Shown here: positions 45,206 through 52,899 of the stretch, piece by piece
Position numbering within the stretch: the first letter of the stretch is position 1
Layout of the letters: every line of letters begins with the position of its first letter
Translations under genes and position numbers: made by a program
Notes under the pieces: model-generated
The model's input: the letters and a program-made list of their open reading frames with translations, nothing else
Told to the model about the DNA's origin: nothing
Database searches by the model: none
Source: Mycobacterium sp. ITM-2016-00317
Lineage (GTDB): Bacteria; Actinomycetota; Actinomycetes; Mycobacteriales; Mycobacteriaceae
Reading direction: 5' to 3'
Assembly: GCF_002968295.1 (NCBI RefSeq)
Contig: NZ_CP134399.1
Span: 5,642,001-5,706,000 of the forward strand
Length of the DNA stretch: 64,000 nucleotides

Positions 45206-47062
45206 ATGGAGTTGTCTCTGCAAGCGGAGTCCGTGCTCGCCCAGTCGTCGGGTGGTGACGAGGGCGGCGGCGCCGCGCTGAGCGAGATCATCGCGTTGAC
45301 GGTGGCGGGTGGCGTGGTGGCCGCAGTGTTGTTGTGGATCGGCTGGTTGCACCGCAACCACAAGATCACCTGGCTGGCCCGGCTGGCCGACTGGTTCGGG
45401 CGCCGCTTCAAACGCCCGTCGTGGGTGGCTCTGCCGATCGCCCTGTTCATCACGTCGATCATCTGCGCGCTGTTCGGCTTCATCTGGGACGTCAGCCTGC
45501 ACATCGGCAACGGACGCGACGACGGCGCCCTGGCCAGCCCCGCCCACTACTTCATCCTGATCGGATTGTTCGGCATCTTCGTCGCCGGCTGCACTGCGAT
45601 GGTGCTGCCCAGAGGTGCGGACGACCGTCCCGGTCCGGCCGCGGTGCGCATCACCGACGACTGGTACGCGCCGGTCGGCGGCATCGTGATGGCCGGATGC
45701 GGCCTCTACGCCCTGCTCGGCTTCCCGCTCGACGACATGTGGCACCGCATCTTCGGCCAGGACGTGACGCTGTGGGGCCCGACGCACCTGATGATGATCG
45801 GCGGCGCCGGCTTCTCCACCCTGGCCGCGCTGTACCTGGAACACGAGGGCCGCAAGGCCCGGCCCGCCGACATCCCGCCGGACGGCATCGGCCTCAAATT
45901 CGTGCAATACCTCGCTTTCGCCGGGGTTCTCATCGGCGCGTCGGTGTACCAGATCGAGTTCGACTTCGGCGTGCCGCAGTTCCGGCAGGCGTTCCAGCCG
46001 ATGCTCATCGCCGCTGCGGCGGCGCTGGCACTGGTGGCGGCCCGCATCTTCATGGGTCGCGGCGCAGCCCTGATCGCCGCGCTCGTCGCGATCGGGCTGC
46101 GCGGAATCGTCGCCTTCGCGGTGGCACCCGTCCTCGACGCACCGGTCAACTGGTTCCCGCTGTATCTGGGCGCCGCCCTCGTCGTCGAGCTGCTGGCGTT
46201 GACTCCGTTGATCAAGCGCCCCGTCGTCTTCGGCCTGGTGGCCGGGCTCGGTATCGCCACCGTGGGACTCTGGCTCGAGTCGCTGTGGATCAACGCGGTC
46301 TATCCGCTGCCCTGGCCGACGAGCCTCTGGCCGGAAGCGCTGGCAATGTCGATCCCGGTCGCCGTGCTCACCGGTGGATGCGGGGCGATGATCGGCCTGA
46401 TCCTGACCGGTGGCCGGCTGCCCTCCCGCGCGATCGGAGTGGGACTCGTCGCGCTGACCGTGGTGGCCATCGGCGCCGCGGCCGCCAACGGGCTGCGCTA
46501 CGACGTGCCGCAGAACGCGACCGCGTCGGTGACGCTGACAGAGGCCCCGGCCGTCGACGGCCAGCGTTTCGTGACGGCCGATGTGCAGTTCAACCCGCCC
46601 GACGTCGTCAGCGACAACCCCAACTGGGTCGCAGTGCTCGGCTGGCAGGGCGGGCTCCAGAATCAACGGGGCATCTTCAACGACACCCTCGAATCGGTCG
46701 GGCCCGGCCATTTCCGTTCGACCGAACCGATGCCGGTCTCGGGGACATGGAAGACGCTGCTGCGCGTGCACGACGGCAGGACCTTCACCGCGGTGCCGAT
46801 CTACCTCGCCGGCGATCCGGGCATCGGCGCCGAGGAGGTACCGGCAGAGGCGCAGTTCACCCGTCCGTTCGTCTCTGAGATCACCATCCTGCAGCGCGAA
46901 CGCAGCCCCGACATCCCGCAGTCGCTGTGGCTCATCGGCTGCCTGGTGGTGCTGGTCTGCACTCTGGCGATGATCGCCGGCATCACCTGGGGCGGTGGCC
47001 GTATCAACAAGTCCGAACCGAGCGGCAGCGAGGCCGAGCTGCAGCCGTCCGCCCAGGCATGA
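45206..47062 (+). CDS. Polytopic membrane protein with extracytoplasmic C-terminal domain (metal/redox-type locus)
   Basis: The 618-residue protein has about 11 membrane helices in its first 430 residues, then an extracytoplasmic beta-rich domain (about 435-575: QFNPPDVVSDNPNWV, GWQGGLQNQRG) and a final helix with a cytoplasmic tail. Several helix-embedded histidines occur in recurring contexts: WDVSLHIGNGRDDG, SPAHYFIL, MWHRIF, GPTHLMMIGG; histidine pairs in transmembrane helices are typical of heme- or copper-handling proteins. ATGA overlap with the next gene and a chain of similar overlaps define a five-gene operon with a cupredoxin lipoprotein. I recognise no characterised homologue. Confidence 0.75.
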   Translation: MELSLQAESVLAQSSGGDEGGGAALSEIIALTVAGGVVAAVLLWIGWLHRNHKITWLARLADWFGRRFKRPSWVALPIALFITSIICALFGFIWDVSLHIGNGRDDGALASPAHYFILIGLFGIFVAGCTAMVLPRGADDRPGPAAVRITDDWYAPVGGIVMAGCGLYALLGFPLDDMWHRIFGQDVTLWGPTHLMMIGGAGFSTLAALYLEHEGRKARPADIPPDGIGLKFVQYLAFAGVLIGASVYQIEFDFGVPQFRQAFQPMLIAAAAALALVAARIFMGRGAALIAALVAIGLRGIVAFAVAPVLDAPVNWFPLYLGAALVVELLALTPLIKRPVVFGLVAGLGIATVGLWLESLWINAVYPLPWPTSLWPEALAMSIPVAVLTGGCGAMIGLILTGGRLPSRAIGVGLVALTVVAIGAAAANGLRYDVPQNATASVTLTEAPAVDGQRFVTADVQFNPPDVVSDNPNWVAVLGWQGGLQNQRGIFNDTLESVGPGHFRSTEPMPVSGTWKTLLRVHDGRTFTAVPIYLAGDPGIGAEEVPAEAQFTRPFVSEITILQRERSPDIPQSLWLIGCLVVLVCTLAMIAGITWGGGRINKSEPSGSEAELQPSAQA

Positions 47063-47208
47063 CACCTCAGCCCGAGGTCGTGATCCTGGCCGACCACCCG
47101 ATCTGGCTGGCAGTGCCTGCGTTCGCACCCGCGATCGTGGTGGCCGGCGTGGTCGTCTACATCGCGGCCAAGAACCGACGCAAACCCGACAACACCAAGG
47201 AACAGTGA
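47059..47208 (+). CDS. Small single-pass membrane protein of the cupredoxin operon
   Basis: The 49-residue protein consists of an extracytoplasmic stretch, one helix (WLAVPAFAPAIVVAGVVVYI, residues 16-35) and a basic cytoplasmic tail KNRRKPDNTKE. Its ATG overlaps the stop of the large membrane gene (ATGA), and its stop overlaps the GTG of the cupredoxin gene (GTGA). Such small helices often stabilise a larger membrane complex. Function unknown. Confidence 0.7.
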   Translation: MTPQPEVVILADHPIWLAVPAFAPAIVVAGVVVYIAAKNRRKPDNTKEQ

Positions 47209-47636
47209 CAACACCACAGCGAATACTCGCCCTCGGGGCGGCGGCGATGTTGCTCGCCGGGTGCGCCGGCTCCGGCGACTCCGGCTCCGGTGAATCCGCT
47301 GACGACGCAACGACTTCCAGCACCGCCGCAGCCGCACCGACGACCTCCGGCGACGCGCAGGCCCCGCCAGAACAGCTGGTCATCGACATCGCGATCGAAG
47401 GCGGGGACGTGACCCCGGTCAACGCCCGGTTCCAGGCCACGGTCGGCGAGCCGATCGAGTTGCGGGTCGACAGCGACATGACCGACGAGTTGCACGTGCA
47501 CTCGACGCCCGAGCACAGCTTCGACGTCGGTATCGGGCCCGCGCAGACCTTCCGGTTCACCGTCGAGGTGCCGGGCCGGGTCGACGTCGAACTGCACAGG
47601 CTGCACAAGACCGTCGCCACGATTCAGGTGCAGTGA
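47205..47636 (+). CDS. Cupredoxin-like lipoprotein
   Basis: The 143-residue protein has a lipoprotein signal with lipobox LLAGC (about residues 16-20), a Ser/Gly/Thr linker, and a beta-rich domain of about 85 residues with VNARFQATVGEPIELRVDSD and DELHVHSTPEHSFDV. The HVH and nearby His match the blue-copper/cupredoxin-like fold of EfeO-type domains, though the full set of copper ligands (His, Cys, Met/His) is not present, so it may bind metal differently. GTG start overlapping the upstream stop, and its own stop overlapping the next GTG. Confidence 0.72.
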   Translation: MTTPQRILALGAAAMLLAGCAGSGDSGSGESADDATTSSTAAAAPTTSGDAQAPPEQLVIDIAIEGGDVTPVNARFQATVGEPIELRVDSDMTDELHVHSTPEHSFDVGIGPAQTFRFTVEVPGRVDVELHRLHKTVATIQVQ

Positions 47637-48790
47637 CGACACAGGTTCTGGCCCACGGCCTGGGCGGTTCGGCCGATCTGCCGATCCCGTTCACCTACGC
47701 GCTGATCGGTGCCGCATGGGCGTTGACGTTCACCTTCGCGGTGGTGGCGCTGGCCTGGAAGAAGCCGCGGTTCTCCGAGACCAGGCCGGGGCGGCCGCTG
47801 CCGATGTGGGCCACCCGGGCCGTCGACGCGCCGGTCACCCGCTGGGCGCTGGCCGTGGTGGCGCTGCTGCTCGCCGTCTGGGTCGCCGCCGCGACGTATC
47901 TGGGTCCGCAGAACGCGCAGAACGCGCTGCCCGGCGTGTTCTACGTGCTGCTGTGGGTCGGTCTGGTGGCGGTGTCGGTGCTGGTGGGGCCGGTCTGGCG
48001 GGTGCTGTCCCCGGTCCGTGCGCTGCTCCGGTTCACCGGCGGCCGATCGCTGGGCCGCAGCTACCCGGCCGCACTCGGGTACTGGCCGGCCGCGGCGGGG
48101 TTGTTCGCGTTCGTGTGGCTCGAACTGGCGAGCCCCGATCCGGGTTCGCTGACCGCGATCCGGCTGTGGCTGCTCGTCTACCTCGTGGTGACCGTTGCCG
48201 GCGCGCTGTGGTGTGGGCCGCGCTGGTGCGCCAACGCCGACCCGTTCGAGGTGTACAGCGTCGTCGCGTCGCGGCTGTCCCCGCTGCGCCGCAACCCCGA
48301 CGGCCGCATCGCGATCAGCAACCCGTTCGACCATCTGCCGTCGCTGCCGGTGCGGCCCGGCATCGTCGCCGTGTTGTCGGTGCTGCTGGGCTCCACGGCG
48401 TTCGACAGTTTCTCCGCGACCCCGCAGTTCCGCGGGTTCGTCGACAACGTGGCCGATTCCGGGGCGGCCGCGGCCGGCGTGCGCACCGCAGGCCTGGCGC
48501 TGTTCGTCGTGGTCGTCGCGGTCACGTTCTGCGCCGCGGCGCGTTGCACCGGCGGCGTCGACGCCCGCACCCGCCGCGCGCTGCCCGGGCTGCTCGCGCA
48601 TTCGCTGATCCCGATCGTGATCGGTTACGTGTTCGCCCACTACCTGACCTATCTGGTCGAGCGGGGCCAACAGACGGTGTACCGGCTGTTCGGCCAGAGC
48701 GACGCCGAGGTCGTCTACGTGCTGTCGATGCATCCGGCGCTGCTCGCCACGCTGAAGGTCGGCTTCGTGGTGGCCATATCGCCGGGGTGA
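47633..48790 (+). CDS. Polytopic membrane protein of the cupredoxin operon, 3' end frameshifted
   Basis: The 385-residue protein has about nine membrane helices. A helix-loop with GPVWRVLSPVRALLRF and a WCGPRWCANADPFEVYS motif (paired Trp/Cys) are distinctive. It stops at VAISPG; in the adjacent frame the next 42 codons (48787-48915) encode a transmembrane helix that restores a natural end. At the junction CCATATCG reads as if AT were duplicated (CCATCG would stay in frame: gcc atc gcc ggg gtg atc). GTG start overlapping the upstream gene (GTGA). I recognise no characterised family. Confidence 0.72.
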   Translation: MTTQVLAHGLGGSADLPIPFTYALIGAAWALTFTFAVVALAWKKPRFSETRPGRPLPMWATRAVDAPVTRWALAVVALLLAVWVAAATYLGPQNAQNALPGVFYVLLWVGLVAVSVLVGPVWRVLSPVRALLRFTGGRSLGRSYPAALGYWPAAAGLFAFVWLELASPDPGSLTAIRLWLLVYLVVTVAGALWCGPRWCANADPFEVYSVVASRLSPLRRNPDGRIAISNPFDHLPSLPVRPGIVAVLSVLLGSTAFDSFSATPQFRGFVDNVADSGAAAAGVRTAGLALFVVVVAVTFCAAARCTGGVDARTRRALPGLLAHSLIPIVIGYVFAHYLTYLVERGQQTVYRLFGQSDAEVVYVLSMHPALLATLKVGFVVAISPG

Positions 48791-48915
48791 TCGCCGCGCA
48801 CGACCGGGCGTTGGCGGTACTGCCCGAGCGGCATCAGCTGACCGGCCAGTTGGCGATGATGCTGGTGATGGTGGGCTACACCTTCACCGGGCTGTATCTG
48901 CTGTTCGGCGGATGA
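48787..48915 (+). CDS. Separated 42-residue C-terminal helix of the preceding membrane protein
   Basis: A GTG at 48787 overlaps the upstream stop (GTGA) and opens 42 codons (VIAAHDRALAVLPERHQLTG then QLAMMLVMVGYTFTGLYLLF and a final GG). Conceptually it is the missing end of the 47633 protein, displaced by a 2-nt AT insertion, but the GTGA overlap would also allow re-initiation to produce a separate small membrane peptide. Confidence 0.6.
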   Translation: MIAAHDRALAVLPERHQLTGQLAMMLVMVGYTFTGLYLLFGG

Positions 48916-48945
48916 GAGCTCCTGCTCCCGCGCTAGGGTCTTGCT

Positions 48946-49623
48946 GTGGCGAGTGAAGACTCACTGGAACAGGCGCTCGCCGGGGGTGCGCCTCAGCGCG
49001 TCGGGTGGTTCCGGTTCTATTTCGCCGACGAGCGCTGGGAGTGGTCCGAACAGGTCCAGCTGCTGCACGGCTACGAGCCGGGCACGGTGACGCCGACGAC
49101 CGAACTCGTGCTGTCCCACAAGCACCCCGAGGACCGCCAGCAGGTCGCGGCGACCCTCGAGGACATGCGCCGCACCCACCGGACGTTCTCCACCCGGCAC
49201 CGCATCGTCGACACCCGCGGCGACACTCACGAGGTGGTGGTGATCGGCGACCAGCTCCTCGACGAGGACGGCCGGCTCATCGGCACCCACGGCTTCTACG
49301 TCGACATGACGCCGACCGACGCGCAGGCCAAGTCCATGCTCACCCGCGCCCTGGCCGAGATCACCGAGCACCGCGCGGTGATCGAACAGGTCAAGGGCAT
49401 GCTCATGCTGATCTACCGGGTGGACGACGACTCCGCGTTCGAACTGCTGCGCTGGCGCTCCCAGGAGACCAACGTCAAGCTGCGGGTGCTGGCCGAACAG
49501 CTGCTGTCGGACTACCGGAAGTTGGTGTACGAGGAGTCCCTGCCGCCGCGCGCCACGTTCGACCACCTGCTTCTGACCGCCCACCTGCGGGTGCAGGCCG
49601 CCGGCGATACCGTGAACAAATGA
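48946..49623 (+). CDS. PAS-ANTAR two-domain RNA-binding regulator
   Basis: The 225-residue protein has a PAS domain (about residues 15-125; WSEQVQLLHGYEPGTVTPTT, HKHPEDRQQV, HGFYVDMTP) with the usual alpha/beta pattern, then an ANTAR domain (about 135-195; EHRAVIEQVKGMLMLIYRVD, AFELLRWRSQETNVKLRVLA). ANTAR domains bind paired hairpins in nascent RNA to prevent termination. GTG at 48946. Its stop overlaps the ATG of pncA (ATGA), an unusual translational link between a signal-dependent antiterminator and a nicotinamidase. Confidence 0.85.
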   Translation: MASEDSLEQALAGGAPQRVGWFRFYFADERWEWSEQVQLLHGYEPGTVTPTTELVLSHKHPEDRQQVAATLEDMRRTHRTFSTRHRIVDTRGDTHEVVVIGDQLLDEDGRLIGTHGFYVDMTPTDAQAKSMLTRALAEITEHRAVIEQVKGMLMLIYRVDDDSAFELLRWRSQETNVKLRVLAEQLLSDYRKLVYEESLPPRATFDHLLLTAHLRVQAAGDTVNK

Positions 49624-50183
49624 CGTCGAACAAGGCGCTGATCATCGTGGACGTGCAGAACGACTTCTGCGAGGGCGGCTCGCTCGCGGTCACCGGTGGC
49701 GCGGCGGTCGCGCGCGGCATCAACGCGCTGCTGGCCGCGCCCGGCCCCGGCTACGACCACGTGGTGGCCACGGCCGACTTCCACATCGATCCCGGCGCGC
49801 ACTTCTCCGATACCCCCGACTTCGTGGATTCCTGGCCGGTGCACTGCGTCGCGCACACCGCCGGGGCGGAGTTCCATCCCGATCTCGACACCACCCCCAT
49901 CGAGGCGGTCTTCGAGAAGGGGCATTACTCGGCGGCCTACAGCGGGTTCGAGGGCAGCACCGGTGACGGCACCTCGTTGGCCGACTGGCTGCGGGCGCGC
50001 GACGTCGGCGCGGTCGACGTCGTCGGCATTGCCACCGACTACTGCGTGAAGGCCACCGCCGCCGACGCGGTCGCCGCCGGGTTCACCACCCGGGTGCTGC
50101 TCGAGCTGACCGCCGGGGTGGCGCCTGCGAGCACCGCCGCCGCCCTGGACGCGCTGCGCGCAGCCGGCGTCGCCGCGGTGTGA
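49620..50183 (+). CDS. pncA: Nicotinamidase/pyrazinamidase
   Basis: The 187-residue protein matches PncA: ALIIVDVQNDFCEGGSLAV (catalytic Asp 11), TADFHIDPGAHFS and WPVHCV with the metal-binding Asp, His and His, EKGHY for the catalytic Lys, and VVGIATDYCVKATA with the catalytic Cys (M. tuberculosis reads ATDHC, so Tyr replaces that His). It converts nicotinamide to nicotinic acid, and pyrazinamide to pyrazinoic acid. ATG at 49620 overlaps the PAS-ANTAR stop. In M. tuberculosis pncA has different neighbours, so this linkage is specific to this lineage. Confidence 0.93.
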   Translation: MTSNKALIIVDVQNDFCEGGSLAVTGGAAVARGINALLAAPGPGYDHVVATADFHIDPGAHFSDTPDFVDSWPVHCVAHTAGAEFHPDLDTTPIEAVFEKGHYSAAYSGFEGSTGDGTSLADWLRARDVGAVDVVGIATDYCVKATAADAVAAGFTTRVLLELTAGVAPASTAAALDALRAAGVAAV

Positions 50184-50268
50184 GGCAACCGACGGTTGCA
50201 CTGCCCGATGTGTGGGCATCCCCTAGCGTCGTGACCGCCACAACCCGCACATAGTTCAGGAGAGCCCC

Positions 50269-52413
50269 TTGACACTGATCGCCGGCTCGCCGGGAAACAC
50301 CATCGCGCTGGAACTGTGGCCCGGGAAGGCCTACCCGCTCGGCGCCACCTACGACGGATCAGGCACCAACTTCACGCTGTTCAGTGAGGCCGCGGAGAAG
50401 GTCGAGTTGTGCCTGTTCGACGCCGACGGCACCGAAACCCGCATCACCCTGCCCGAAGTCGACGGTTTCGTCTGGCACGGGTTCATCCCGAACATCGAGC
50501 CCGGCCAGCGCTACGGGTACCGCGTGCACGGTCCCTACGACCCGGCCAACGGGATGCGCTTCAACCCGAACAAGCTTCTGCTGGACCCGTACGCGAAAGC
50601 CATCGACGGGCACTTCGACTGGGGCCAGCCACTGTTCGGCTACAACTTCGGCGATCCCGACAGCCGCAACGACGACGACTCGGCGGCGAACATGCCCAAG
50701 TGCGTGGTCATCAACCCGTTCTTCGACTGGGGCGTCGACCGCCCGCCCAACCACGAGTACGCCGACTCGGTGATCTACGAGGCGCACGTCAAGGGCCTCA
50801 CCCAAACCCACCCCGACATCCCCGAGCAGATCCGCGGCACCTACGCCGCGGTCGCGCATCCGGCGATCATCGACCACCTCACAGCGCTGGGCATCACCGC
50901 GATCGAGCTGATGCCGGTGCACCACTTCGCCAACGACTCGACGCTGATCGAGAAGGGTCTGTCGAACTACTGGGGCTACAACACAATCGGCTTCTTCGCC
51001 CCCGACTCCAAGTACAGCTCCAACCCGAATCCGGGCGGACAGGTGCAGGAGTTCAAGGCGATGGTCCGCGCGCTGCACGAAGCGGGCATCGAGGTGATCC
51101 TCGACGTCGTCTACAACCACACCGCCGAGGGCAACCACATGGGCCCGACGCTGTCCATGCGCGGCATCGACAACGCCGCCTACTACCAGCTCGTCGACGA
51201 CGACAAGCGCTACTACATGGATTACACCGGCACCGGCAACAGCTTCAACGTCCGGCATCCGCACTCGCTGCAGCTGATCATGGACTCGCTGCGCTACTGG
51301 GTCACCGAGATGCACGTCGACGGCTTCCGTTTCGACCTGGCCTCGACGCTGGCACGGGAGTTCTACGACGTCGACCGGCTCGCCACGTTCTTCGAACTCG
51401 TGCAGCAGGATCCGACGGTCAGCCAGGTGAAGCTGATCGCCGAGCCGTGGGACGTCGGCCCCGGCGGCTACCAGGTGGGCAACTTCCCGCCGCAGTGGAC
51501 CGAGTGGAACGGCAAGTACCGCGACACCGTGCGCGACTTCTGGCGCGGGGAGCCCGCCACCCTCGACGAATTCGCCTACCGGCTGACCGGTTCGGCCGAC
51601 CTGTACGAGCACACCGCGCGCCGCCCGGTCGCGTCGATCAACTTCGTCGTCGCCCACGACGGGTTCACGCTGCGCGACCTGGTGTCCTACAACGAGAAAC
51701 ACAACGAGGCCAACGGCGAGGACAACAACGACGGCGAGAGCCACAACCGGTCGTGGAACTGCGGGGTGGAGGGTCCCACCGACGACCCGGAGGTTCTGGC
51801 GTTGCGTGGCCGACAGGAGCGCAACTTCCTGACCACGCTGCTGTTGTCCCAAGGCGTGCCGATGATCTGTCACGGTGACGAACTCGGCCGCACCCAGGGC
51901 GGCAACAACAACGGCTACTGCCAGGACAACGAGATCACCTGGATCGACTGGTCCTCCGCGGACACCGAACTGCTGGAGTTCGCCCGCACGGTGTCCCAGT
52001 TGCGTGCCGACCATCCGGTGTTCCGCCGGCGGCGCTTCTTCAGCGGCAAGCCGGTGGGCCGGCGCGGCCAGGGACTGCCCGACATCACGTGGTTCACTCC
52101 CGACGGCGCCGAGATGACCGGCGGGGACTGGGATTCGGGATTCGCGAAGTCGGTCGGGGTGTACCTCAACGGCCATGGCATCCCGGACATGGACACCCGC
52201 GGTCAGCGCGTCGTCGACCACTCGTTCCTGTTGTTCTTCAACGCCCACCACGAGCCGATCGACTTCACGCTGCCGGCCGAGGAATTCGCGGCGTCGTGGG
52301 AGCCGGTGGTGTCCTCCGCGGTGGCCGTGAAACCCGAGCCCGGGGAATCACATCCGGCCGGCGCGACCGTGCCGGTGGCGGCCAGATCGGTGCTGGTACT
52401 GCGCGCCGAATGA
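50269..52413 (+). CDS. glgX: Glycogen debranching enzyme
   Basis: GlgX removes the short branches left on glycogen. The 714-residue GH13 enzyme has an N-terminal CBM48-like domain (YDGSGTNFTLFSEAAEKVEL), then the catalytic barrel: VYNHTAEGNH (region I), DGFRFDLAST (nucleophile Asp), LIAEPWDVGPGG (acid Glu) and FVVAHDGFTLRDLV (region IV Asp), and a C-terminal beta domain. TTG at 50269 with AGGAGAG upstream. No other glg or tre gene precedes it; maltokinase lies downstream on the other strand. Confidence 0.95.
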   Translation: MTLIAGSPGNTIALELWPGKAYPLGATYDGSGTNFTLFSEAAEKVELCLFDADGTETRITLPEVDGFVWHGFIPNIEPGQRYGYRVHGPYDPANGMRFNPNKLLLDPYAKAIDGHFDWGQPLFGYNFGDPDSRNDDDSAANMPKCVVINPFFDWGVDRPPNHEYADSVIYEAHVKGLTQTHPDIPEQIRGTYAAVAHPAIIDHLTALGITAIELMPVHHFANDSTLIEKGLSNYWGYNTIGFFAPDSKYSSNPNPGGQVQEFKAMVRALHEAGIEVILDVVYNHTAEGNHMGPTLSMRGIDNAAYYQLVDDDKRYYMDYTGTGNSFNVRHPHSLQLIMDSLRYWVTEMHVDGFRFDLASTLAREFYDVDRLATFFELVQQDPTVSQVKLIAEPWDVGPGGYQVGNFPPQWTEWNGKYRDTVRDFWRGEPATLDEFAYRLTGSADLYEHTARRPVASINFVVAHDGFTLRDLVSYNEKHNEANGEDNNDGESHNRSWNCGVEGPTDDPEVLALRGRQERNFLTTLLLSQGVPMICHGDELGRTQGGNNNGYCQDNEITWIDWSSADTELLEFARTVSQLRADHPVFRRRRFFSGKPVGRRGQGLPDITWFTPDGAEMTGGDWDSGFAKSVGVYLNGHGIPDMDTRGQRVVDHSFLLFFNAHHEPIDFTLPAEEFAASWEPVVSSAVAVKPEPGESHPAGATVPVAARSVLVLRAE

Positions 52414-52522
52414 TGGTGTCTTCTGAAAGCTGTTGTGCGGCACCACGCCAACCCGGCGACATGACCCGAATTCGGGGACCGCTGTGTTAGCTTGAACGTG
52501 CTTGCAGCCGTGGCCACCGCGC

Positions 52523-52543
52523 GGCGGCGGTATCACCGCTGCC
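52523..52543. terminator. Candidate bidirectional terminator hairpin
   Basis: GGCGGCGGT-ATC-ACCGCTGCC: a 9-bp stem including one G:T wobble and a 3-nt loop between the glgX stop (52413) and the end of the minus-strand gene (52589). Stable hairpin without U-tract in the expected place for convergent genes. Confidence 0.35.
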
Positions 52544-52588
52544 ACCGGCCGGGCGGGCCGGGTGTAGGAGCCGTTGAGCGGCGGCGGC

Positions 52589-52890
52589 CTACCCGGTGGT
52601 CACGGCTGCCGGCTCCAGCGCGTCCAGTACCAGGCCCGCCCAGTCCTGGGCGCGCGGACGCCCGCGGTGCCGGCTCTGGAGCTCATGGGTGTCGATGCGG
52701 TTGACGCCCCGGACGGCGAATCCATTGCATCCGAGTCCGTAACTGTCGCAGACGGATTGGTAGAACTTGCCGAAGTTGATCCCGCTGCGTCGGCGTCAGT
52801 ACCGTTGCCGGATCCACCGCAAGCCGCCGGCGGCAGTGCGATCGCGGTCAGCACCGCGGGCACGAGTCGCCGCGAGAGTCGGTGGAACAG
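52589..52890 (-). pseudogene. Small exported protein gene with a one-base frameshift in a G run
   Basis: Immediately downstream of maltokinase (its stop ends 10 nt before) the minus strand encodes LFHRLSRRLVPAVLTAIALP and PAACGGSGNGTDADAAG, i.e. a signal peptide, then at 52781-52783 (GGG) the coherent frame shifts to INFGKFYQSVCDSYGLGCNG and onward to QDWAGLVLDALEPAAVTTG and a TAG at 52589. An extra G would join them exactly (AAG-I). No ATG or GTG begins the first part in frame; a CTG at 52890 is the only likely start, the first GTG being at 52863. Secreted protein with two Cys; I do not recognise the family. Confidence 0.62.
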
Positions 52891-52899
52891 CGGGGCGGG

